Positions 1-8,999 of a stretch of DNA of 64,000 nt are shown piece after piece. Under the pieces are notes generated by a model that saw only the letters and a list, made by a program, of their open reading frames with translations, searched no databases and was not told the DNA's origin. Position 1 is the first letter of the stretch, and each line of letters opens with the position of its first letter. The translations under genes and the position numbers were made by a program. Origin of the DNA: Planctomycetaceae bacterium (lineage in GTDB: Bacteria > Planctomycetota > Planctomycetia > Planctomycetales > Planctomycetaceae); assembly GCA_020426325.1 (NCBI GenBank), contig JAGQQG010000015.1:1-64000 (forward strand), written 5' to 3'.

Positions 1-2979
1 GTCGAAATGATCGGGGCACGGGTCGATGCGATCGAGAAAGCGGAAGGTCGCGATTCGTTTCGAGAAGCAATGTCGCGGATTGGACTCAATCTTCCAAAAC
101 AGGCCATCGTGCACTCGCTCGCTGAAGCACGGGAGGTCCTGAAGGAGATCGGGCTGCCGGTGATCATTCGGGCCAGCTACACGCTGGGGGGCGTCGGCGG
201 CGGAATCGCTTACAACAAAGACGAGTTCGAGGAACTGGTCCGCAAGGGAATCGAACTCTCGCCTGTCAACGAGGTCATGCTCGACGAATCGATTCTCGGC
301 TGGAAAGAGTACGAGATGGAGGTGATGCGTGACTGTGCGGACAACTGCGTCATCATCTGTTCCATTGAAAACTTTGACCCGATGGGAGTCCACACCGGGG
401 ACTCGATCACCGTCGCTCCGATTCAGACCTTGACCGACAAAGAGTATCAGATGATGCGGGATGCGACGTTCGCCTGCATCCGGGAGATCGGCGTCGAGAC
501 GGGTGGTTCGAACGTGCAGTTTGCGATCAATCCGAAAGATGGTCGCATGATTGTGATCGAGATGAATCCGCGAGTCTCGCGATCATCGGCCCTCGCCTCG
601 AAAGCGACCGGGTTCCCCATCGCCAAGATCGCAGCTAAGCTCGCTGTGGGGTATCGCCTCGATGAGATCCCCAACGATATCACCAAGGAAACGCTGGCGT
701 GCTTCGAGCCGACGATCGATTACGTCGTGACCAAGATCCCCCGTTGGACCTTCGAGAAGTTTCCTGACGCAGATCCGACGCTCACCGTGCAGATGAAGTC
801 GGTCGGCGAGACGATGGCCATCGGACGGACATTCAAGGAGTCGCTGCAGAAGGCCATCCGCGGACTTGAGATTGGTCACTTCGGCCTGGGGGGTGGGATC
901 AAGGACCTCTGGGGGACCGAGAAACAACCGGCGATCGATGAGATCCGCCGCAAACTCGCGACTCCGAATGCTGAGCGTTTGTTCTTCCTGCGGTATGCCA
1001 TCAAAGCGGGTATGTCGCTGGACGAGATTTTCAGTTTGACTGCCATCGATCCCTGGTTCCTCCGACAATTGCGGGACCTCGATCGTCTGGAGAATGAGAT
1101 TCGAGAGTTCAACAATCTTGAGGATGTGCCCGACGACTTGCTGCGACGAGCGAAGCAGAACGGCTACTCCGATCGGCAACTGGCCCGCTGGTGGCGGGTT
1201 TCCGAAATGGATGTCCGCACACATCGCAAGGGCCGCGGGATTGTCGCCACTTTCAAACAGGTTGACACATGTGCAGCCGAGTTCGAGGCCTATACGCCTT
1301 ACTACTACTCGACTTACGAGAGTGAGTGTGAAGCTCCGGGAAAGCTGAGAGTGGACAGGGGAGAGCAGAGAGATGGCCAGAACGCAGGATCCCTCAACCC
1401 TCAACCCTCAATCCTCAACCGAGTCATGATTCTCGGTGGTGGGCCAAACCGTATCGGACAAGGCATCGAGTTCGACTACTGCTGCTGCCATGCGTCATTT
1501 GCAATGCAGGAGTTGGGGATTGAGAGCGTGATGGTCAACTCGAACCCGGAGACAGTCTCGACGGATTACGACACGAGCGACCTGCTGTTCTTCGAGCCTC
1601 TGACGACGGAAGACGTACTCAACATCTGCGATCGTCTGGAACCAGACGGCGTGATTGTCCAGTTTGGCGGGCAGACCCCGCTCAACCTTGCGAAGGGGCT
1701 CGAAGTTGCAGGTGTGCCCATCATCGGAACGTCACCCGACATGATTGATGCGGCTGAGGACCGGGAGCGGTTTCAGGCGATCCTGCGCAAGCTCAATCTG
1801 CGTCAACCTCCCAATGGAATTGCGACGAACGTCGACCAGGCCCGTTCTCAGGCAGAGCGGATCGGTTATCCGGTGCTGGTGCGTCCGTCCTACGTGCTCG
1901 GCGGGCGAGCGATGGAGATCTGCTACGATGAACCGCAACTCGTCCAGTACATGACCCACGCAGTTGATGCGTCTCCGGACAAGCCGGTCTTGATCGACAA
2001 GTTCCTCGAAGACGCCATCGAAGTGGATGTCGATGCGATCTCAGATGGCGAGACGACTCTGGTTGGAGGTGTCATGGAGCACATCGAGGAAGCCGGTGTC
2101 CACAGTGGCGACTCTGCCTGTGCCCTGCCCCCTTACTCGCTGTCACAGTCGGTTATTGATGAGATCAAGCAGGCGACTTATGCTCTCGCAACCGAGTTGC
2201 AGGTCCGAGGCCTGATGAACATCCAGTATGCCGTGAAGGATCACGAAGTCTACATTCTGGAAGTGAATCCTCGTGCCTCTCGTACGTCGCCGTTCGTCTC
2301 CAAGGCGACCGGGCTTTCGCTGGCCAACATGGCAGCCAAGGTGATGGCAGGGGTGTCGCTGAAAGATCAGGGGATCACAGAAGAGGTCTGGCCCACGCAT
2401 ACATCCGTCAAAGAGAGCGTGTTCCCGTTTTCAAGGTTCGCCGGCGTCGACATCATTCTCGGTCCTGAGATGAGATCGACCGGCGAGGTGATGGGTATCG
2501 ACGAAAACTTCGCTGCGGCATTCGCGAAGAGCCAGATCGCAGCGGGGATCAAGCTGCCGACCGAGGGGACTGTGTTCGTGAGCATGGCCCATGCTCACAA
2601 GCAGACGATTGTCGGTCCCGTTCGTCGTCTTCAAGATATGGGCTTCAAGATTATCTCGACGTCTGGAACGGCAAAGATTCTCGAAGAGGCGGGAGTCCAA
2701 GTCGAACGGGTCAAGAAACTGCAGGAAGGACGTCCGAACCTGCTTGACCTCATGGCGAATGGTGAGGTGCAGTTCATCTTCAACACGCCGAGCGGCAAAG
2801 GGAGTCGGACCGATGAGGGACGTATTCGCGCGGCTGCCGTCACCTACGGGGTTCCTTGCGTCACCACCATGCCCGGCTGCGAAGCGATGGTCCAGGCAAT
2901 TGAGTCACTGCGGAAAGATCCACTCCCCCACGTGCGAGCGATCCAAGACTGGACGAGTGGAGTCCCAATGAACGGGTAA
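1..2979 (+). CDS. carB: Carbamoyl-phosphate synthase large subunit, 5'-truncated by window edge
   Basis: CarB makes carbamoyl phosphate from bicarbonate, ATP and ammonia supplied by CarA, feeding pyrimidine and arginine synthesis in the cytoplasm. The frame is open from base 1, so about 120 N-terminal residues of the first ATP-grasp half lie outside the window. Both halves are visible: the first has [14 protein letters not shown] and [18 protein letters not shown]; the second restarts at [20 protein letters not shown] and repeats the ATP-grasp pattern ([30 protein letters not shown]). It ends with the MGS-like allosteric domain. Oddity: the linker between the halves (after [13 protein letters not shown]) holds about 28 extra residues encoded by a heptad-repeat hairpin (1342-1420) that keeps the frame open. 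The family call is secure; whether the insert is tolerated rests on the intact frame downstream. Confidence 0.98.
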   Translation, partial: VEMIGARVDAIEKAEGRDSFREAMSRIGLNLPKQAIVHSLAEAREVLKEIGLPVIIRASYTLGGVGGGIAYNKDEFEELVRKGIELSPVNEVMLDESILGWKEYEMEVMRDCADNCVIICSIENFDPMGVHTGDSITVAPIQTLTDKEYQMMRDATFACIREIGVETGGSNVQFAINPKDGRMIVIEMNPRVSRSSALASKATGFPIAKIAAKLAVGYRLDEIPNDITKETLACFEPTIDYVVTKIPRWTFEKFPDADPTLTVQMKSVGETMAIGRTFKESLQKAIRGLEIGHFGLGGGIKDLWGTEKQPAIDEIRRKLATPNAERLFFLRYAIKAGMSLDEIFSLTAIDPWFLRQLRDLDRLENEIREFNNLEDVPDDLLRRAKQNGYSDRQLARWWRVSEMDVRTHRKGRGIVATFKQVDTCAAEFEAYTPYYYSTYESECEAPGKLRVDRGEQRDGQNAGSLNPQPSILNRVMILGGGPNRIGQGIEFDYCCCHASFAMQELGIESVMVNSNPETVSTDYDTSDLLFFEPLTTEDVLNICDRLEPDGVIVQFGGQTPLNLAKGLEVAGVPIIGTSPDMIDAAEDRERFQAILRKLNLRQPPNGIATNVDQARSQAERIGYPVLVRPSYVLGGRAMEICYDEPQLVQYMTHAVDASPDKPVLIDKFLEDAIEVDVDAISDGETTLVGGVMEHIEEAGVHSGDSACALPPYSLSQSVIDEIKQATYALATELQVRGLMNIQYAVKDHEVYILEVNPRASRTSPFVSKATGLSLANMAAKVMAGVSLKDQGITEEVWPTHTSVKESVFPFSRFAGVDIILGPEMRSTGEVMGIDENFAAAFAKSQIAAGIKLPTEGTVFVSMAHAHKQTIVGPVRRLQDMGFKIISTSGTAKILEEAGVQVERVKKLQEGRPNLLDLMANGEVQFIFNTPSGKGSRTDEGRIRAAAVTYGVPCVTTMPGCEAMVQAIESLRKDPLPHVRAIQDWTSGVPMNG
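1342..1420. repeat. Heptanucleotide hairpin element inside carB
   Basis: The right arm is four exact-length 7-nt units (CTCAACC, CTCAACC, CTCAATC, CTCAACC at 1393-1420). The left arm is five degenerate purine-rich heptads from 1342 (AAGCTGA, GAGTGGA, CAGGGGA, GAGCAGA, GAGATGG). The arms are imperfect reverse complements. It lies in the inter-domain linker of carB without breaking the frame. The same architecture recurs at 3701-3761 and 50628-50694. Confidence 0.75.
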
Positions 2980-3025
2980 CCGGAGAGTGATGCTTGCGGA
3001 TTAGCAGAACCGGGAGACTCCAATC

Positions 3026-4762
3026 ATGTTCTCGGGTGTCGCGAAGCCGCAAGCGATAGTCGTCGGATTGTTGCTCGTTCATGCGGCGCTCCTGGGATAT
3101 CTGGCGACTCGATATAGCCCGACCGTTGACGAAGCAGGACATCTTCCTGCCGGGTTGTATACATGGGAATTCGGTCACTTTGACGTGTTCCGGGTCAACC
3201 CGCCGCTGACGAGGACACTGGCTGCCCTGCCCGTCTGGCTCAACAGACCAGAATACGACTGGACCAGTTATCGCCGGGGCTTGACTGAACGCCCGGAGTG
3301 GAATCTGGGCAGCGACCTGATGCGGGCCAACGGTGAAGAGTCGTTGCAGTACTTCACATGGGCGCGGTGGATACTGATCCCGATGAGTCTGCTGGGGGGC
3401 TTCGTCTGCTATCGATGGGCAGCCGATTTCTACGGAATTGCTGCGGGACTGCTCGCCCTCACCTTGTGGTGTTTCTCACCAACAGTGCTGGCCTACGGTG
3501 CCCTCATCACGCCCGACCTGAGTGCAGCAGCTTGTGGTGTCACAGCTGCCTACACGTTCTGGCGTTGGCTGAAGACACCATCTGCCGGTTGGACACTTGT
3601 TGCGGGTGTGACTCTGGGGCTTGCTGAACTGACGAAGATGACGTGGATCATTCTTTTTGTCCTGTGGCCGCTACTGTGGCTGATCCGGGGACACGCTCGA
3701 AAGTCGAAGGTTGAAGGTCGAGGTGAGAGGACCCTCCACTCTCAACCTTCAACTCTCAACCAATTCGTGAAGCTGACCGTGATCCTGACACTCGGCCTGT
3801 ATGTGCTCAATGTCGGGTATGCCTTCGACGGGTCTTTCACTCGACTGGGCGACTACAGCTTCGTCAGCCGTGCTTTGAGCGGGCTGGCCTTTGACGGCGG
3901 AGAGGAGGTTGGGGGAAATCGGTTCGCTGGCAGCTGGTGTGAGCGATTGCCGGTCCCTTTGCCGGGGGACTATGTCACGGGGTTAGATCTTCAGCGTCGG
4001 GAGTTCGAGCAGGGCAAGTGGTCGTTCCTGTGTGGCGAATGGAAGCACGGCGGCTGGTGGTGGTACTACTTTTACGCAGTCTTGATCAAAGAGCCTGTGG
4101 GCACTTGGTGCTTGTTGGGGCTGGCACTTTTCGCCGCCTGTCGCGTGCCTTCGTCGAAAGTGAGTTGGTCCGACACACTCGCGGTGATAATCCCCGGTCT
4201 CGTGCTCTTCGTCTTCGTCAGTTCGCAGACGGGTTTCAACAGGTACATCCGTTACGTACTGCCTGCGTTCCCGTTCGCATTCATCTGGGCTTCTCAGGCA
4301 GTTCGGCTGATAACGGAGAGTGGTCGAAGATGGCTCATCCCGGTTGGCGGGGCGGTGATCTGGTCGATCGCCAGCAGTCTCTGGATCTTTCCGCACAGCT
4401 TGTCGTACTTCAATGAGGCTGTGGGTGGACCGGCAGGTGGTCACAAACATTTGATTGATGCCAACATCGACTGGGGCCAGGACCTGTACGAATTACGTGA
4501 CTGGGTGTCAGCGCATCCGGAATCAAATCCGATGTCTGTCGTCTGTCAGGCGTACGTGCCGCTTGAGGTTCTCCAACTCGACATGACGCCGCCGCCGCAG
4601 AAGTTGCAACCGGGTTGGTACATTCTGAGCCGTCATGACCGCCACGAGCGAACGGGGCGTTGGGACGCATTTCGTCAGCTCACACCGGTCGACCAGATTG
4701 GCGAGTCGATGGATGTCTATCATATTACCCCCGAGGACATGGCTGGTTTGCGAAAGAACTGA
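3026..4762 (+). CDS. Membrane glycosyltransferase, GT39/ArnT/PMT-like
   Basis: A 578-residue polytopic membrane protein. Near the N-terminus the pattern TVDEAGHLPAGLYTWEFG, followed by VNPPLTRTLAALP, matches the acidic periplasmic-loop signature of phospholipid-carrier-dependent glycosyltransferases (GT39/GT83 type). These move a sugar from a polyprenyl-phosphate donor to protein or lipid on the outer face of the inner membrane. Many hydrophobic helices follow. The C-terminal part (IDANIDWGQDLYEL, then VCQAYVPLEV) resembles the soluble domain of this superfamily in planctomycetes. Oddity: about 20 residues after RGHA, between two membrane helices, are encoded by a heptad hairpin repeat (3701-3761) in frame. 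Substrate cannot be told. The ATG at 3026 follows a weak GGGAG. Confidence 0.82.
   Translation: MFSGVAKPQAIVVGLLLVHAALLGYLATRYSPTVDEAGHLPAGLYTWEFGHFDVFRVNPPLTRTLAALPVWLNRPEYDWTSYRRGLTERPEWNLGSDLMRANGEESLQYFTWARWILIPMSLLGGFVCYRWAADFYGIAAGLLALTLWCFSPTVLAYGALITPDLSAAACGVTAAYTFWRWLKTPSAGWTLVAGVTLGLAELTKMTWIILFVLWPLLWLIRGHARKSKVEGRGERTLHSQPSTLNQFVKLTVILTLGLYVLNVGYAFDGSFTRLGDYSFVSRALSGLAFDGGEEVGGNRFAGSWCERLPVPLPGDYVTGLDLQRREFEQGKWSFLCGEWKHGGWWWYYFYAVLIKEPVGTWCLLGLALFAACRVPSSKVSWSDTLAVIIPGLVLFVFVSSQTGFNRYIRYVLPAFPFAFIWASQAVRLITESGRRWLIPVGGAVIWSIASSLWIFPHSLSYFNEAVGGPAGGHKHLIDANIDWGQDLYELRDWVSAHPESNPMSVVCQAYVPLEVLQLDMTPPPQKLQPGWYILSRHDRHERTGRWDAFRQLTPVDQIGESMDVYHITPEDMAGLRKN
3701..3761. repeat. Heptanucleotide hairpin element inside the GT39-like gene
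   Basis: The left arm reads AAGTCGA, AGGTTGA, AGGTCGA, GGTGAGA (3701-3728). The right arm reads CTCCACT, CTCAACC, TTCAACT, CTCAACC (3734-3761). The arms pair with each other if G-T pairs are allowed, leaving a loop of about 5 nt. The element is translated in frame as a loop between two transmembrane helices. It is the same family as 1342-1420 and 50628-50694. Confidence 0.8.
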
Positions 4763-4851
4763 CTCGCATACGATGCTGCGCTGGACGCTTGCCGATCGAT
4801 GTCGGATACTGAGAGGATCTCTTGCTCCGACTCCTTCGCGTGGAGGCTCTT

Positions 4852-6264
4852 ATGCTACTCGCTCGACTGTGGCGTCCTCATCTCAATCAGACTGTGTGGC
4901 AGGGCATTCCGAGCCGTGAGCTCACGACGCGGAGCGTCGTGCCACAATACCGGACGCGAGCAAGGTCCATTCACAGCTGGACCTGCGTGTTGTCTTCATT
5001 GATGCTCCTGTGGAGTTCAACAGCAGCACAGGCGGCGGATGCCCCGTTGATTCTGGTTGAGGTCGGCGAACTGCCGGTGTTGATCACGGCGCCGCACGGC
5101 GGTACGACGATGGTGCCGGGTGTTCCGGTTCGTGAGTCTCGACCCGGAGAACGGGTGAATCTGCGGCAGGATGAACTCACACGTCAACTGGCCATCATGA
5201 CATCGGACGAGCTTGAAAAGCTCACGGGTAAACGGCCATCACTTGTTGTCGCTGAGTTCTCTCGGCAGTCGCTGGATGCCAACCGACCGGAGGAGACTGC
5301 CTATCAGCACGGGGCCGCCACAGTTCACTATCAGGCCTATCATCGGGCCGTCGAGACAGCCGTGCAGACAATTCGAGATCAGTGGCAGCACGGTTTGCTG
5401 GTCGACCTGCATGCACAGTGGCTTCGACCGCAGACGATCATGAGAGGGACTCGCGACGGACAGACCGTGCAAGGGCTGATCGAACGCCACGGATGGGACG
5501 GGCTGCTAGGGCCGACGGGACTGGTCGGATCACTGGGACAGGCTGGGATCGATCTGTTTCCGCGGATGGGAGCGAGCGAGGGACAGTGGACCCATGATGG
5601 AAGCTACACCGTCGCCAAGTACGGGAACGAGGGGATCGATGCCATACAACTCGAGATCGGCAGCGATCTGTGTGACACTCCGGACGACATCAAACAGTTG
5701 GCACCATTGATCGCCAAAGGGATCGAGCATCACCTCCGGTTAGAGCAACAACTTCCCACGACGACGTCTGAGGTTTCAAACTTTGTGGCGGCAGCCGACG
5801 AGCCGGAAGCGGAGACACCCGCGTCAAAAGACGCCAAGGGCAATCCACTCACCGAGGCCGAAGAGGCGTTTGTCAATTTGTTGAGCGACGCTGTCCTCGT
5901 AGGGCGGTTTTCGATTGACGGTGTCGATGACAAAAATGCTCAGCCGGAACGATACAAGATCAACAAGGTGACCAAGGTTCGCGGCAAACATTGGACGATT
6001 GAAGCTCAAATCACCTATGGCAAGGTCGACCTCGCCGTCCCTGTACCGGTCGAAGTCCATTGGGCGGATGACACACCCGTGATCTCACTCACAGATCTCA
6101 TGATTCCCGGACTGGGAGAAGGCTTCACGACTCGCGTATTGTTCTACAAGGACCGCTACGCCGGATCGTGGTACCACGGCAAAATCGGCGGCCACATGTG
6201 GGGGAAGATTGAGAAAGCACCACCTGTCGGACTAGATTCTTCCTCGGACTCCAAGCCCGAGTAA
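4852..6264 (+). CDS. Secreted N-formylglutamate-amidohydrolase-like protein with extra C-terminal domain
   Basis: The catalytic-like part shows LPVLITAPHGGT, then RQDELTRQLA, and LLVDLHAQW, the metal-binding pattern of the N-formylglutamate amidohydrolase (FGase) fold, which releases formate or cleaves small amides. A signal-peptide core (SLMLLWSSTAAQA) comes just before the mature part. After a linker, a beta-rich C-terminal domain of about 110 residues contains VPVEVHWADDTPVISLTDL and DRYAGSWYHGKIGGHMWGKI; I do not recognise a function for it. The ATG at 4852 has a good GGAGG 5 nt upstream, but it gives a long leader before the signal peptide, and that leader contains a palindrome (4915-4941). 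GTG 4987 or TTG 4990 are alternative starts just before the hydrophobic core. Substrate unknown. Confidence 0.75.
   Translation: MLLARLWRPHLNQTVWQGIPSRELTTRSVVPQYRTRARSIHSWTCVLSSLMLLWSSTAAQAADAPLILVEVGELPVLITAPHGGTTMVPGVPVRESRPGERVNLRQDELTRQLAIMTSDELEKLTGKRPSLVVAEFSRQSLDANRPEETAYQHGAATVHYQAYHRAVETAVQTIRDQWQHGLLVDLHAQWLRPQTIMRGTRDGQTVQGLIERHGWDGLLGPTGLVGSLGQAGIDLFPRMGASEGQWTHDGSYTVAKYGNEGIDAIQLEIGSDLCDTPDDIKQLAPLIAKGIEHHLRLEQQLPTTTSEVSNFVAAADEPEAETPASKDAKGNPLTEAEEAFVNLLSDAVLVGRFSIDGVDDKNAQPERYKINKVTKVRGKHWTIEAQITYGKVDLAVPVPVEVHWADDTPVISLTDLMIPGLGEGFTTRVLFYKDRYAGSWYHGKIGGHMWGKIEKAPPVGLDSSSDSKPE
4915..4941. repeat. Overlapping palindromes (REP-like) in gene leader
   Basis: CGTGAGCTCACG (4915-4926) is a perfect palindrome. 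It overlaps a hairpin with arms CACGACGC and GCGTCGTG around GGA (4923-4941). The element falls either in the intergenic region or in the N-terminal leader of the formylglutamate-amidohydrolase-like gene, depending on which start is used. Confidence 0.65.
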
Positions 6265-6313
6265 GTTGGTTCACCGTCCGATACTAATCGCGATTTCAAA
6301 CGGGCACTTGCTG

Positions 6314-7315
6314 ATGATTTTGACATTAAGTCGTGGGACAGATCTGTTTCTACTTGCTGTCGCGTTTCTCGCGTCGGCTTCACTCACGATTGCGGCTGAT
6401 CCGCCATCTCTGAGTGAGACCCGAATCGTCAGCACGATTGATGGAACCGAACAGCCGATTCGCTTTTGGGCTCCCGACACGGCGACGGAGCAGTCAACCC
6501 CTGTGCTGGTATCGCTGCACACCTGGAGCAGTGATTACACGCAGGATCGTTCGGAGTGGTCTCACGAGGCATTCAAGCGTGGGTGGATCTACTTGCAACC
6601 CAACTTTCGAGGTGCCAACGATCACCCGGAAGCGTGTGGTTCAACTCTTGCGAAGCAGGATATTCTCGATGCTCTCGACTGGGCCATCGCGAAGTATCAG
6701 GTCGATCCTCAGCGGATCTATCTGTCAGGTGTCTCCGGCGGCGGTCACATGAGTCTGTTGATGGCAGCACGTCATCCGGAGCGTTTCTCCGCCGTCTCCG
6801 CCTGGGTCGGAATCACGGACCTGACAAAATGGTATGAGTTTCACACGAAAGATGGTGAACCGGGTCGTTATGCCCAGATGGTGGCTGCCAGTTGCGGCGG
6901 GCCTCCGGGCACCTCGGAGGCAGTCGATTGGCAGTATCACGATCGCTCGTCCATCCATTTTCTGCAGAATGCCGTCGGGCTGCCGCTCGATATCAACGCA
7001 GGAGTGAAAGATGGGAAAACAGGGTCGGTCCCAATTCACCATTCGCTTCGGGCCTTTAATGTGGTCGCGCAGGCTGACGGACACCCGACGATCCCTGAGG
7101 CGACGATGGATGAGTTGTGGGAACAGGGGCGGCTGGCCTCTCCTCAGCCCAGCGATGAGGCCAAAGATCCGACGTACGAGAAGGCCGTGCTGCTGCGACG
7201 CACAGCCGGGGCGGCCCGCGTGACCATCTTTGACGGCGGTCACGAGGCCCTGCCTGAGGCAGCGTGTGCGTGGTTGTCACACCAGTCACGGCTGGCCACG
7301 CTGCCGTCGCATTGA
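6314..7315 (+). CDS. Secreted alpha/beta hydrolase, prolyl-oligopeptidase-like
   Basis: The alpha/beta hydrolase fold is shown by PVLVSLHTW (oxyanion-side strand), the nucleophile elbow GVSGGGHMSLL (GxSxG), AARHPERFSAVSAWVG after it, and a late histidine in FDGGHEALP. A signal peptide ends near ASASLTIAADPP. This looks like a peptidase-S9/acyl-hydrolase type enzyme acting outside the cytoplasm; substrate unknown. The frame opens further upstream (6266), but ATG 6314 puts the hydrophobic core at the usual distance. It follows the FGase-like gene by about 50 bp on the same strand, so co-transcription is plausible. Confidence 0.8.
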   Translation: MILTLSRGTDLFLLAVAFLASASLTIAADPPSLSETRIVSTIDGTEQPIRFWAPDTATEQSTPVLVSLHTWSSDYTQDRSEWSHEAFKRGWIYLQPNFRGANDHPEACGSTLAKQDILDALDWAIAKYQVDPQRIYLSGVSGGGHMSLLMAARHPERFSAVSAWVGITDLTKWYEFHTKDGEPGRYAQMVAASCGGPPGTSEAVDWQYHDRSSIHFLQNAVGLPLDINAGVKDGKTGSVPIHHSLRAFNVVAQADGHPTIPEATMDELWEQGRLASPQPSDEAKDPTYEKAVLLRRTAGAARVTIFDGGHEALPEAACAWLSHQSRLATLPSH

Positions 7316-7457
7316 ACATTGAATTCCATGCGCTGAAGTTACCATCGCATGCGTGCGTTTGATGGGTGGAGTCACTACATTGTCCCCTCTATCGCATCCT
7401 CTTGGTGCGGATGTGAGCGGATGACGCCCTCTGTAGTTAGACAAACGAGACCGACCG

Positions 7458-7745
7458 TTGAGTTTTCAGAACATCATCGATGCTGGCGGCATCGGACTTT
7501 CCATCACGGGGATGACGATTGTCTTTGTCTCGCTGGTGCTTGTGAGCCTGTTTATCTCCTGGCTCCCTAAGGTCCTCCCCGTGGTGAACGCCATCCTGCC
7601 TGAGCTGGAAGGACACCATCATGGAGTGTCCATGCCTGCCCACGCAGCTCCGGTGGTGGCAGCTGCAGGGGGCGAAGAGGAAATTGTCGCCGCCATCGGC
7701 TTCGCTCTGCACTCTCGAGGCGGTCCATCCCAATCGTCAGGCTGA
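7458..7745 (+). CDS. oadG: Sodium-pump decarboxylase gamma subunit (OadG family)
   Basis: A small single-span membrane protein. The start is TTG at 7458. The segment GLSITGMTIVFVSLVLVSLFI is the typical OadG membrane helix near the N-terminus. It is followed by a His cluster (GHHHG) and an Ala/Pro-rich stretch, also typical of gamma subunits, which assemble the alpha and beta subunits and can bind zinc. Lying directly before the beta and alpha genes makes the assignment firm despite weak sequence conservation. The C-terminus is short and hydrophilic. Confidence 0.85.
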   Translation: MSFQNIIDAGGIGLSITGMTIVFVSLVLVSLFISWLPKVLPVVNAILPELEGHHHGVSMPAHAAPVVAAAGGEEEIVAAIGFALHSRGGPSQSSG

Positions 7746-7815
7746 CAGGTCACAAACGATTTCAGTCTGATCCCGCTTGTTCGCTTAAGAAGATTCCTCC
7801 CAACGACACTCCTCT

Positions 7816-8985
7816 ATGGAAATCCTGTTCAACTTTCTGAAGAGCACCGGCTTCGCACAGATGGAGCTGGGCAATGCGATCATGATTTTGATCGGGTGCA
7901 TCTTCATTGGCTTGGCCATCCGCAAAGATTATGAGCCTTTGTTGCTCGTGCCGATCGGCTTCGGGATCATTGTGGGGAACATCCCCTATGTGGCGACGAT
8001 GTCGCTCGGCGTGTACGACAACTGGCTACCGATTGAGGAGGGGGGCAAAGGCAGCCTGCAAGGGGCGAGCGTGCTCTCCATCATCTACTTCGGTGTGAAG
8101 TACGGTCTGTTTCCCCCGCTGATTTTCCTTGGTATTGGGGCGATGACCGATTTCTCGACCATGCTTTCCAATCCGAAGCTCGTGCTGTTGGGGGCAGCGG
8201 CCCAGATCGGCGTGTTCCTCACATTGATGGGGGCACTGTTCCTCGGCTTCAGTCCTCAGGAAGCGGCCTCAATCGGAATCATCGGCGGGGCAGATGGTCC
8301 GACGGCTATTTTTCTGTCGTCCCAGCTCGCACCGGAGTTATTGGGGGCAATTGCGATTTCAGCCTACTCGTATATGGCGCTGGTTCCGGTGATTCAGCCT
8401 CCCATTATGAAGCTGCTGACAACTCGTGAGGAACGGCTGATCCGGATGAAGCCTCCTCGTGATGTCTCCAAGCGGGAACGGATGATCTTTCCAGTGGCTG
8501 GGTTTCTCATCTGTGCACTCATTGCCCCCGGGGCTCTCACGTTGCTCGGCATGCTGTTCTTCGGCAACCTGCTCAAGGAGAGCGGCGTGACCGAACGTCT
8601 GGCGAATACGGCTCGGACGGCACTGATTGACATGGTCACAATTCTGCTGGGTCTGACTGTCGGGGCCAGCACACAGGCATCGACGTTTCTCAAGTCGGAG
8701 TCGCTGTTGATCTTCGGCCTGGGGGCCCTCTCCTTCGCCGTAGCCACAGCAGGCGGGGTGCTGTTTGCCAAGTTCATGAACCTGTTTCTCACGGACAAGA
8801 TCAATCCGCTCATCGGAGCTGCAGGGGTCTCCGCTGTTCCGGATTCGGCCCGCGTTGCCCAAATGGTCGGTCAAAAGGAAGACCCCCACAACATGCTCCT
8901 CATGCACGCGATGGCCCCCAACGTCGCCGGCGTCATCGGCTCCGCGATCGCCGCGGGAGTGCTATGGTCGGTGCTTGTGAAATGA
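7816..8985 (+). CDS. oadB: Sodium-translocating decarboxylase beta subunit
   Basis: A 389-residue integral membrane protein. It couples decarboxylation of carboxybiotin on the alpha subunit to Na+ export. The hallmark GIIGGADGPTAIFLSSQLAP, with the Asp used in Na+ transport, is present, and the conserved C-terminal part (AGVSAVPDSARVAQMVGQKEDP, then MHAMAPNVAGVIGSA) is intact. Length is typical for OadB/GcdB/MmdB. It sits between the gamma gene and the alpha gene (14 nt before alpha), forming one operon. Confidence 0.95.
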   Translation: MEILFNFLKSTGFAQMELGNAIMILIGCIFIGLAIRKDYEPLLLVPIGFGIIVGNIPYVATMSLGVYDNWLPIEEGGKGSLQGASVLSIIYFGVKYGLFPPLIFLGIGAMTDFSTMLSNPKLVLLGAAAQIGVFLTLMGALFLGFSPQEAASIGIIGGADGPTAIFLSSQLAPELLGAIAISAYSYMALVPVIQPPIMKLLTTREERLIRMKPPRDVSKRERMIFPVAGFLICALIAPGALTLLGMLFFGNLLKESGVTERLANTARTALIDMVTILLGLTVGASTQASTFLKSESLLIFGLGALSFAVATAGGVLFAKFMNLFLTDKINPLIGAAGVSAVPDSARVAQMVGQKEDPHNMLLMHAMAPNVAGVIGSAIAAGVLWSVLVK

Positions 8986-8999
8986 ATTGAGAAGTATCA

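Noticed and set aside
583-1404. 273-codon open frame on the minus strand within carB
   Set aside because: It lies fully opposite a clear carB coding region, has no motif, and its composition is what a GC-rich antisense frame gives.
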